From contig NZ_JPWF01000008.1 in the NCBI RefSeq assembly GCF_003326675.1, positions 62,001 to 126,000 of the forward strand: a stretch of 64,000 bases of DNA, written 5' to 3'. A model generated the notes under the pieces. It was not told where the DNA came from. It saw only the letters and a list, made by a program, of their open reading frames with translations, and searched no databases. Made by a program: the position numbers and the translations under genes. Source of the DNA: Thalassospira profundimaris. Its GTDB lineage: Bacteria > Pseudomonadota > Alphaproteobacteria > Rhodospirillales > Thalassospiraceae. Positions 57,202-64,000 of the stretch are shown one piece after another. The stretch's first letter is position 1. Every line of letters begins with the position of its first letter.

Positions 57202-58056
57202 ATGTTTTTGATCATTGGGTACGTCGTTGTGATTGGCGCTGTTCTCGGCGGTTACTTGCCGCACGGCGATTTCGGCGTCCTGGTACAACCCCTTGAAGTT
57301 CTTATTATTTTTGGCGCAGCGTTCGGTACATTCCTGATCGCAAACCCGATGAGCATCCTGAAAAAGGCAATTGCCTATACGCTCCGCGCTCTTAAAGGCC
57401 CGAAAAAGAAAGCTGCCTATGTCGAATTGCTGGTGTGCCTTTACGCTGTTTTCCGCCTGGCAAAATCAAAAGGTGACCTCGCCCTTGAAAGCCATGTCGA
57501 GAATCCGGAAGGCTCCAGCCTGTTCAGCAATTTCCCCGAATTGATGAAAGACCATCACGCAGTTGAATTCCTGTGCGATTACCTGCGCCTTCTGACGCTG
57601 GGCACCACGAATGCCTACGAACTCGAAGCCGTGATTGATCAGGAACTGGAAGCCCATCATGAAGAGGACCATATGGTCCCGGCTGCAATCCAGACCGTGG
57701 GCGATGCCCTGCCCGGCCTAGGCATTGTTGCAGCTGTTCTTGGCGTTATCGTCACCATGGGATCTGTGACCGAACCGCCGGAAATCCTTGGTGGTCTGAT
57801 TGCAGCGGCCCTTGTTGGTACATTCCTTGGTATTCTTGCATCTTATGGCTTTGTTGGCCCGACCTCGGAAATCATCAAAAAGACCCTTGATCAGGACGGC
57901 AAGTATTTCAGCTGCATGAAGGCGGCACTGATTGGCCATATGCAGGGTTACGCCCCCCAGGTTTCGGTGGAATTTGCCCGTAAAACATTGCCGTCAACCG
58001 TTCGACCGAGCTTCAAGGAACTTGAAGACGCCCTTCAGGATGCCCCGTCGGCCTGA
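57202..58056 (+). CDS. motA: Flagellar motor stator protein MotA
   Basis: Proton-channel stator subunit, 284 residues. Hydrophobic segments lie near 1-20, 30-50, 168-190 and 195-220. The motor torque loop between them holds LLVCLYAVFRLAKSKGDLALESH (segment: YAVFRLAKSKGD). The second membrane pair has LPGLGIVAAVLGVIVTMG, the conserved proline-glycine segment, and GLIAAALVGTFLGIL. motB follows 51 bases later. No other flagellar gene is in the window. Confidence 0.95.
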   Translation: MFLIIGYVVVIGAVLGGYLPHGDFGVLVQPLEVLIIFGAAFGTFLIANPMSILKKAIAYTLRALKGPKKKAAYVELLVCLYAVFRLAKSKGDLALESHVENPEGSSLFSNFPELMKDHHAVEFLCDYLRLLTLGTTNAYELEAVIDQELEAHHEEDHMVPAAIQTVGDALPGLGIVAAVLGVIVTMGSVTEPPEILGGLIAAALVGTFLGILASYGFVGPTSEIIKKTLDQDGKYFSCMKAALIGHMQGYAPQVSVEFARKTLPSTVRPSFKELEDALQDAPSA

Positions 58057-58107
58057 GCCTGACAGTCTTACGGATATAAAAAGTAAACCACGGAATTTGC
58101 AGCAAAA

Positions 58108-59070
58108 ATGCCTGATATCGTAATCAAGAAAGTCAAAAAAGGCGGACATGGCGGCCATCATGGCGGCTCATGGAAAGTTGCCTATGCTGACTTTGTCACG
58201 GCGATGATGGCGTTCTTCCTGTTGCTTTGGCTGCTTTCAAGCGCCACCGAAGAACAGCTGCAAGGGGTTTCGATGTATTTCACCCCGGAAACCATTTCAC
58301 AGAATGATTCCGGGTCCGGCGGAGTTCTGGGCGGCACCAGCCTGGCAGAAGAAGGATCGCAACGATCCGAATTCGGCATGCCAACTGTCAGCATGGATAT
58401 TCCGCCGCAACAAACCCCGGAAGAGCGCGAAGCCATCCGGGTTGCCCAGATGGAAGAAAAGGAATTCAACGAAGCCAAGGAGGAACTCCTTAAGGCGATC
58501 GAAGAAAGCCCGGAACTTCAGGGCCTCGAAAAGAACATCCGTATCGAGGAAACCCCGGAAGGCCTTCGTATCCAGATCCTTGATGAAGATGGTACTTCGA
58601 TGTTCCCAAGCGGCAGCGCAGTGATGGCAGACCACACAAGGTTGCTGCTTGATAAGGTCGCGGCTGTGATTGAAAAGATGCCACAGGATGTATCGATCGA
58701 AGGTCACACCGATGCAGTGCCATTTAATCGTGCAGATGGCTATTCCAACTGGGAACTTTCGGCAGACCGCGCCTTGGCAACCCGCCGCACGCTTGAAGAT
58801 CTGGGACTGGAAACGGCACGCTTTGCGAAGGTTGCAGGCCTTTCTGATACAGACCCGCTGGTTCCTGAAGACCCTAAAAACGAAACCAACCGCCGCATCA
58901 GCATTACCCTGCTGCGCGGAACCGGCGAACGCCCGGAGCTTACCCAGGAAGGCAGCACAACGGCACCGCAACCAACGGGTGGCGCTATTCCGGCACAGCC
59001 ACAGGCGGAAACACCACCGGCCGGTGCAACACCACGCCGTCCAACATTCGGCGTACCATCCCAACCGTAA
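58108..59070 (+). CDS. motB: Flagellar motor stator protein MotB
   Basis: Proton-channel and cell-wall anchor subunit, 320 residues. A short basic His/Gly-rich N-terminus (KKGGHGGHHGG) precedes one membrane segment with the proton-binding D28 in AYADFVTAMMAFF. The periplasmic OmpA-like peptidoglycan domain has IEGHTDAVPF and NWELSADRALATRR. The C-terminal 45 residues are Pro/Ala/Thr-rich and look disordered. Paired with motA. Confidence 0.95.
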   Translation: MPDIVIKKVKKGGHGGHHGGSWKVAYADFVTAMMAFFLLLWLLSSATEEQLQGVSMYFTPETISQNDSGSGGVLGGTSLAEEGSQRSEFGMPTVSMDIPPQQTPEEREAIRVAQMEEKEFNEAKEELLKAIEESPELQGLEKNIRIEETPEGLRIQILDEDGTSMFPSGSAVMADHTRLLLDKVAAVIEKMPQDVSIEGHTDAVPFNRADGYSNWELSADRALATRRTLEDLGLETARFAKVAGLSDTDPLVPEDPKNETNRRISITLLRGTGERPELTQEGSTTAPQPTGGAIPAQPQAETPPAGATPRRPTFGVPSQP

Positions 59071-59193
59071 TCTATACCCGGCTTGCTGTAGAAATTTCAG
59101 TGCCCTTTTGGTTTCATGACCTTTAAACTGTCATAAACAACGCTTAATCTCATAAGATAGATGATCTGACAGGATCGGGATTGAGAACACCAA

Positions 59194-59934
59194 ATGACAG
59201 TTAACCAGCGCCGCCTGACGCAGCACTATTTCATGACTGCCCCGATGCCGTGCCCCTACCTGCCCGGCCGGTTTGAACGCAAGCTAGTCACGGAACTTCG
59301 CGGGCCGGAAGCGAACAATATCCATGACCTTTTGTCACGTTCAGGTTTCCGTCGCAGCCATTCAATTGCCTATTTGCCAGCATGCAGCGACTGCAACGCC
59401 TGTATCCCCGTTCGCGTGCGATGTGCTAATTTTGAAAGCAGTCGATCCTTCCGCCGCATCCAGAACCGCAATGCCGATTTGACCCGTACTGTATTGCCCG
59501 CAACAGCAACCCAGGAACAATACCAGCTGTTCAGCACCTATCAGGACGCCCGTCATGGGAATGGTGACATGGCGCGCATGGATGCACGCGACTATCGCGC
59601 CATGATCGAAGACAGCACGATTGATACATCGATCCACGAATATCGCCGCCCGGATGGCAGCCTGATTGCCGTTGCATTGGTCGATAATCTTGCCGACGGC
59701 CTGTCTGCTGTTTACAGCTTCTTTGATCCGGCAGAGCACAAACGTGGTCTTGGTACATTCATCATCCTTGACCTGATAGAAGAAGCGCAACTTCTTGATT
59801 TACCACACATCTATCTGGGCTACTGGATCGGTGACTGTCGTAAAATGTCGTACAAGATGCGCTTTCAACCACTTGAAGGTTTCCGCAACGGTCAGTGGGT
59901 CTCGATGAAAAACAGCGGTCATAACATTGATTGA
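59194..59934 (+). CDS. bpt: Aspartate/glutamate leucyltransferase (N-end rule)
   Basis: Adds leucine from Leu-tRNA to proteins with N-terminal Asp or Glu, marking them for ClpAP. The 246 residues have the Bpt start with PCPYLPGRFERKL, the cysteine-rich ACSDCNACIPVRV, SYKMRFQPLE and WIGDCRKMSYK. The enzyme was long annotated as arginyltransferase. It is a single gene after motB. Confidence 0.93.
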   Translation: MTVNQRRLTQHYFMTAPMPCPYLPGRFERKLVTELRGPEANNIHDLLSRSGFRRSHSIAYLPACSDCNACIPVRVRCANFESSRSFRRIQNRNADLTRTVLPATATQEQYQLFSTYQDARHGNGDMARMDARDYRAMIEDSTIDTSIHEYRRPDGSLIAVALVDNLADGLSAVYSFFDPAEHKRGLGTFIILDLIEEAQLLDLPHIYLGYWIGDCRKMSYKMRFQPLEGFRNGQWVSMKNSGHNID

Positions 59935-60036
59935 CCGCCCCCATTCCGCATAGCCCACTTCTTCACATTAGACTAAAGTCCAAGATCACAATTCGATCCT
60001 CAGTTGCCTGTCAGTAAAGACGCATATAAGCTGCTG

Positions 60037-60062
60037 GTCAAAGCCGATTAACCGGCTTTGAC
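60037..60062 (+). repeat. Hairpin upstream of the first TRAP binding protein
   Basis: GTCAAAGCCG (60037-60046) pairs perfectly with CGGCTTTGAC (60053-60062). It lies 41 bases before the start codon of the TRAP gene, with no T-run, so it is likely a 5' leader structure or operator rather than the bpt terminator. Confidence 0.5.
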
Positions 60063-60102
60063 ATATAAATCATGAGCTTGCATCTTTGGGAGGCTGTAAC
60101 TA

Positions 60103-61194
60103 ATGAAACGTCGCCAATTTCTTTCTGGCGCTGCTGTAGCAGGTGCAACCGCTGCTGCATCCACCTTCGCCAAACCGGCACTTGCGCAGGACGTTCGCGA
60201 ATGGCGTATGGTCACCACCTGGCCGAAAAACTTCCCGGGCCTTGGCACCGGCGCAAACCTTCTTGCTGAATACATCACCAAGGCATCCGACGGTCGCCTG
60301 AAAGTCACCGTTTTCGGTGCTGGTGAAATTGTTCCGGCATTCGAAGCAATTGACGCTGTTGGCAGCGGCACCGTCGAAATGGGTCACGGCGCCCCTTACT
60401 ACTGGAAAGGTAAAGTTGACGCGACCCAATACATCGCAGCAATGCCGTTTGGTCTGAACGCGCAGGAACAGAACGCATGGTTCCAGTGGGGCGGCGGTCA
60501 GGAACTTGCTGACAAAGTTTATGCCGAACTGAACTGTAAGTTCTTCCCGTCGGGCAATACCGGCACCCAGATGGGTGGCTGGTTCAACAAGGAAATGAAC
60601 ACCATTGCAGACTATCAGGGTCTGAAAATGCGTATTCCGGGCCTTGGTGGCGAAGTTGTCAAAGCAGCTGGCGCGAACGTTGTGAACCTTCCGGGCGGCG
60701 AAATTCCGCCGGCACTTCAGTCGGGCGCGATTGACGCGACCGAATGGGTTGGTCCGTACAACGATCTGGCATTTGGTCTCTATAAATCGGCCAAGTATTA
60801 CTACTATCCGGGCTGGCACGAGCCGGCGACCGTTCTTGATAACTTCATCAACCTGGATGCATGGAACGCACTCCCGGATGACCTGAAGGCAATCGTTGAA
60901 CAGGCAAACCGCGCAGTAAACCAGATGGTTCTGTCGGAATTCACCGCACGTAACGTTCAGGCGCTTGATACCCTGCGCAACAAGCACAATGTCGATGTTC
61001 GTCCGTTCTCCGACGACATTCTGACTGGCCTTGGCAAACTGTCTGGCGAAGTTCTGCGTGACCTGGTTGCGTCGAACCCGCTGTCGAAAGAAGTCTTTGA
61101 AAGCCTTGTGGCATTCCGTACGCAGTCGATCGCATGGTCGAAATTCTCGGAATCTGCATTTGCTCAGGCACGTGTATTGCCGTTCAAATACTAA
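60103..61194 (+). CDS. TRAP transporter solute-binding protein, DctP/TakP-like (first copy)
   Basis: Periplasmic binding protein of 363 residues. The twin-arginine signal RRQFLSG and AKPALAQ cleavage site indicate Tat export. It has the TakP-type motifs GNTGTQMGGWF and DATEWVGPY. Q156, R177, E214 and W215 stand where TakP, an alpha-keto acid binder, places its ligand-contact residues. No dctQ or dctM gene follows; a strong terminator comes instead, so it is an orphan receptor. A second copy starts at 63000. Confidence 0.92.
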   Translation: MKRRQFLSGAAVAGATAAASTFAKPALAQDVREWRMVTTWPKNFPGLGTGANLLAEYITKASDGRLKVTVFGAGEIVPAFEAIDAVGSGTVEMGHGAPYYWKGKVDATQYIAAMPFGLNAQEQNAWFQWGGGQELADKVYAELNCKFFPSGNTGTQMGGWFNKEMNTIADYQGLKMRIPGLGGEVVKAAGANVVNLPGGEIPPALQSGAIDATEWVGPYNDLAFGLYKSAKYYYYPGWHEPATVLDNFINLDAWNALPDDLKAIVEQANRAVNQMVLSEFTARNVQALDTLRNKHNVDVRPFSDDILTGLGKLSGEVLRDLVASNPLSKEVFESLVAFRTQSIAWSKFSESAFAQARVLPFKY

Positions 61195-61247
61195 GTTTTC
61201 CGATTTCTCGGAAAACGACGAAGGGCTGGCTTTTGCCAGCCCTTTTT
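61195..61247 (+). terminator. Two stem-loops ending the first TRAP gene
   Basis: GTTTTCCGA (61195-61203) pairs with TCGGAAAAC (61208-61216), directly after the stop. Then AAGGGCTGGC (61221-61230) pairs with GCCAGCCCTT (61235-61244), with TTT continuing. The second is a standard terminator. Confidence 0.88.
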
Positions 61248-61813
61248 GTTTGCCTGCATGACAGGTAACTCCTCTTTTGGGTGTCGCGTTCGACCGCTGC
61301 GCCCAAAGCCCCCTTGCCGCGCACGTCCTAGTCCTAATACAGACATCCGCACATCTAAAGTTTTCAGCGGTCGTTGCGCTTAAACGCACAAGCCGATCCG
61401 GTCTAATTGCATAAAGTCGTAGAATATTACCCTGCGACCTCACCGAGCGTTTGACGAGTTATCCGCGATATACGTCCCGCACCATCGTCATAAACGTCCA
61501 ATATCTTCCTTTTGTCGAAATTCTCATGCACACAGATCGACCAAAAAGATAGAAATATCGACTGAACTTGACGTTATTTTCCGCATTTTATGCTGATACA
61601 TGACACTTAATATAATACTTATAGATAGTGACATATGTAAAATATCATGATTCTCTAAGGAAAATTAACCCAACCAAATCAACTGCTATATTCCTTAAAT
61701 AAACATCTTGTCTGTGACCTTCATTTGACACAGAGTTTTGAACTATTGATAAATAGAGAAACAAAACGTAGCAACATGCCAAAATAAACACCTGCGTAGA
61801 AGGTTATAAGCAT
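61248..61813. other. 566-base intergenic region upstream of the ProC-like gene
   Basis: Strongly AT-rich from about 61550, in contrast with the flanking genes. It must hold the promoter of the ProC-like gene; no convincing -35/-10 pair was picked. A partly paired CTATT/AATAG at 61744-61757 is the only local dyad I noted. No coding frame has a ribosome site. Confidence 0.5.
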
Positions 61814-62617
61814 ATGACTCGTTTGCTGTTCCTGGGGGCCGGCGATATTGGCAAGGCGATGATTTCGCGCCTGACGGAAACCGGCATGGCTGGGAAAATC
61901 GAAATTTCGGTTTGTGACCCGTATTTCAATAATACCGACATTCAAACAACATCCGAAATTACAGCAATCTACCCGACACTCGAAGCAGCCCAGTTGAACG
62001 GCGCTTATGATGTAATCGTAATTGCCATTGCGCCCGAGCTTTTTGGTAAACTTGCCCATCTGATGAAGCTCGTCACAACACGGCAATCGCTTGTTATTTC
62101 TGTTATGCCCGGGATCAATGTCGAAACATTGCGCCACAATCACGCCTATAGCGTGGTACGGGCCATGCCCAATATCGGTGCTAAATCGGGTCATTCCGCA
62201 ACCGGCTGCTATGCTGGTCCCTATGTCACCGAAGCTGGTCGCGCCATTGCCACCCGCCTTCTTCAGACAATCGGATCCGTTTACTGGGTCAAGGAAGAAA
62301 GTCACCTGCACGCGGTAACAGCCATCTCGGGCTGTGGTCCGGCATATTTCTTTGCCTTTACCGAGGCTCTTGCCAAAGCCGGTATTTCACTTGGTTTGCC
62401 AGACGATCTGGCCTTGGATCTTGCCATAGATACACTTCATAGCGCCTCGGCTTCCCTTCACGCGGATCGTTCACCGGCGCGATTGCGCGACGAAGTCACG
62501 ACACCGCGCGGCGTGACCGCCGCAGCGTTGAAACTGTTTGGCGAAGAGAACAATCTCGAAACACTGGTACGCCGCGCCACAAAGGCGGCCAATGACCGGT
62601 CGACGGACCTGGAATAA
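61814..62617 (+). CDS. Pyrroline-5-carboxylate reductase-like protein (divergent ProC)
   Basis: A 267-residue NAD(P) enzyme of the ProC family. It has the Rossmann GAGDIGKAM start, VISVMPGINV, the VRAMPN core, and the C-terminal dimer-helix AISGCGPAYFFAFTEAL. Typical ProC motifs VRAMPNTPA and SPGGTT read VRAMPNIGA and TPRGVT here, so the substrate site differs from the standard form. It could be a true proline enzyme or an imino-acid reductase linked to the TRAP receptors on both sides. Confidence 0.8.
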   Translation: MTRLLFLGAGDIGKAMISRLTETGMAGKIEISVCDPYFNNTDIQTTSEITAIYPTLEAAQLNGAYDVIVIAIAPELFGKLAHLMKLVTTRQSLVISVMPGINVETLRHNHAYSVVRAMPNIGAKSGHSATGCYAGPYVTEAGRAIATRLLQTIGSVYWVKEESHLHAVTAISGCGPAYFFAFTEALAKAGISLGLPDDLALDLAIDTLHSASASLHADRSPARLRDEVTTPRGVTAAALKLFGEENNLETLVRRATKAANDRSTDLE

Positions 62618-62999
62618 CCCCTTCGGGGGCACCCGTGTCGCGAAAGCGCACGACTGCGACTTCATTTCACACAACATTAGCGCAAAATAATTATGCGACC
62701 TGTTTTACTGTTGCGCGTATTTTACTCTACGCCAAATGTCCAATTTTATTATGCATAATTAACCATTTCGATATGCATATCGCATTTATGCTTATTTCTC
62801 ATTTTGAAAATATCGACACCGTACAAAACTCTGTAATTTACATTTCACATTGTCTAATTCACTGCTTTAAAAATAGTTTTTTCGTCTTTATTTCGCGTTT
62901 GCAGCATTCAAGTGATCTGCTTAACGTCAAGCGGCACTGTGTTTTGACATAAAGCACCGTGGCGTAGGGGCTATTACCTGAACAGGGAGACTGCATTCA
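62618..62999. other. 382-base AT-rich intergenic region before the second TRAP gene
   Basis: Control region of the second TRAP gene. It is AT-rich and carries two palindromes (62748-62782). A 105-codon frame at 62635-62952 has no ribosome site and no motif. The gene's Shine-Dalgarno AGGGAGA lies at 62983-62989. Confidence 0.6.
62748..62782. promoter_or_regulatory. Pair of perfect palindromes centred on ATGCAT
   Basis: ATTATGCATAAT (62748-62759) and CGATATGCATATCG (62769-62782) are perfect palindromes of 12 and 14 bases sharing a TATGCATA core. Their centres are 22 bases apart, close to two helical turns. They lie about 220-250 bases upstream of the second TRAP gene and could be a tandem operator. 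I do not recognise the regulator. Confidence 0.45.
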
Positions 63000-64000
63000 A
63001 TGAAAAGACGTCAATTTCTAAGCGGCGCAGCTGTTGTCGGCGCGACCGCCGCTGCTGCTTCTACTTTTGCCAAACCGGCAATTGCACAGGACAAGCGCGA
63101 ATGGCGTATGGTAACCACCTGGCCGAAAAACTATCCGGGCCTTGGTACCGGCGCTGAATTGCTGGCAAAATACATCACCGAAGCATCTGAAGGCCGCCTG
63201 ACGGTCAAAGTTTTCGGTGCTGGTGAAATCGTTCCGGCATTTGAATCCATCGAAGCTGTTGGCACCGGTGCTGTCGAAATGGGACACGGCGCACCTTATT
63301 ACTGGAAGGGCAAAGTTCCGGCGACCGAGTTCATCGCGTCCATGCCGTTCGGCCTGACCGCGCAGGAACAGAACGCATGGTTCTACTATTTCGGCGGACA
63401 GGAACTTGCTGATAAAGCCTATGCCGAACTGAACTGCAAGTTCTTTGCATCTGGTAACACTGCGGCAACCATGGGCGGCTGGTACAACAAGGAAATCAAC
63501 AGCATCGCAGATTTCAACGGCCTTAAGATCCGCATTCCGGGTCTGGGCGGCGAAGTTCTGAAAGCTGCTGGCTCAAACGTTGTGAACCTTCCGGGCGGTG
63601 AACTTGCGCCAGCCCTTCAGACCGGATCGATCGACGCTGTTGACTGGGTTGGCCCGTATAACGACCTGGCATTCGGCCTGTATAAATCGGCAAAATACTA
63701 TGTCCATCCGGGCTGGTACGAGCCGGCAACGGTTCTTGATAACTTCATCAACCTTGATGCCTGGAACGAGCTTCCGGCCGACCTGAAAGCCATTGTCGAA
63801 GCAGCAAACAAAGCTGTTAACGTCATGGTGATGTCGGAGTTCACCGCACGTAACAACGATGCGCTGAAAACCCTGATCGAGAAGCACAATGTTCAACTTA
63901 AACGTCTTTCTGACGACACCATCAAAGGCCTTGGCAAGCTGACCGGTGAAGTTCTGTCTGACGTCGCGGCGCGTGATCCGCTGGCCAAAGAAGTCTTTGA
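63000..64000 (+). CDS. TRAP transporter solute-binding protein, second copy (3' end outside window)
   Basis: Close paralogue of the gene at 60103. The Tat signal (MKRRQFLSGAAV) is almost the same, and 26 of 30 residues match in the first stretch of the mature protein. Motifs are changed at the ligand site: GNTAATMGGWY has T157 where the first copy has Q156, and DAVDWVGPY has D215 where it has E214. The gene opens at ATG 63000 with AGGGAGA upstream and runs off the window end after 333 codons. dctQM genes may follow outside. Confidence 0.9.
   Translation, partial: MKRRQFLSGAAVVGATAAAASTFAKPAIAQDKREWRMVTTWPKNYPGLGTGAELLAKYITEASEGRLTVKVFGAGEIVPAFESIEAVGTGAVEMGHGAPYYWKGKVPATEFIASMPFGLTAQEQNAWFYYFGGQELADKAYAELNCKFFASGNTAATMGGWYNKEINSIADFNGLKIRIPGLGGEVLKAAGSNVVNLPGGELAPALQTGSIDAVDWVGPYNDLAFGLYKSAKYYVHPGWYEPATVLDNFINLDAWNELPADLKAIVEAANKAVNVMVMSEFTARNNDALKTLIEKHNVQLKRLSDDTIKGLGKLTGEVLSDVAARDPLAKEVF

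Noticed and set aside
60100-61443. 447-codon frame on the minus strand opposite the first TRAP gene
   Set aside because: It is the antisense shadow of a clearly conserved Tat-exported protein; no motif of its own.
62635-62952. 105-codon frame before the second TRAP gene
   Set aside because: Starts inside the 3' flank of the ProC-like gene without a ribosome site, and covers the palindrome region; composition is not coding-like.

Overview
The window is a 64 kb stretch of bacterial chromosome with almost no non-coding space. Gene order and protein families point to a marine alphaproteobacterium of the Rhodospirillales, most like Thalassospira. The evidence is the ectoine operon with its dedicated aspartokinase, the dusB-ntrB-ntrC-ntrY-ntrX-trkA-hfq-hflX block, an IspDF fusion, a MucR-type regulator, a CBP3-type chaperone and TRAP binding proteins. 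The genus is an inference from content. I see no insertion sequence, prophage, CRISPR array, rRNA or plasmid gene. One tRNA (Pro, GGG) is present.

Layout. 1-2.8 kb: end of the ectoine operon (ectB fragment, ectC, ask_ect), closed by a terminator. 2.8-4.6 kb: mazG and an AraC/GyrI-like regulator. 4.7-16.8 kb (minus strand): dusB, ntrB, ntrC, ntrY, ntrX, trkA, a HAD phosphatase, hfq, hflX and an inositol-monophosphatase-family gene, which link nitrogen sensing, K+ uptake and RNA control. 17-20.6 kb: a YpjD/CcsA-like membrane protein, ispDF, yciB, cutA and a small unknown gene. 20.7-25.9 kb: tRNA-Pro, a MerR regulator, ihfA, fabH, plsX, a YceD protein, a CBP3-type chaperone and a BamE-like lipoprotein. 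25.9-33 kb (minus strand): rpiB, glyA, nrdR, ribD, ribE, ribBX, ribH, nusB and thiL, the classic alphaproteobacterial riboflavin block with very tight gene junctions.

33.5-43.7 kb: a MucR/Ros-like regulator with altered zinc ligands, then a branched-chain amino acid ABC transporter (livH, livM, livG, livF, a small membrane protein, livK). Next to it is a valine-degradation operon (acyl-CoA dehydrogenase, 3-hydroxyisobutyryl-CoA hydrolase, 3-hydroxyisobutyrate dehydrogenase), so uptake and breakdown lie side by side. 43.8-49.4 kb: O-acetylhomoserine sulfhydrylase, a DeoR regulator with an MFS transporter, hemB and a HAD-IIA phosphatase. 49.9-57 kb: a DUF1127 small protein, malonyl-CoA synthetase, an ornithine/lysine decarboxylase divergent from an aldehyde dehydrogenase, threonine ammonia-lyase behind a possible leader region, and a flavin reductase. 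57.2-64 kb: motA, motB, bpt and two closely related TRAP solute-binding proteins (the second cut by the window end) flanking a divergent ProC-like gene.

Most of the window is housekeeping, and I do not see a complete, clearly new system. The points most worth following are in small details: the TRAP paralogue pair with changed ligand residues and a double palindrome between them, the MucR zinc-ligand loss, the RibBX degeneration, NtrX without GAFTGA, and the leader upstream of threonine ammonia-lyase.
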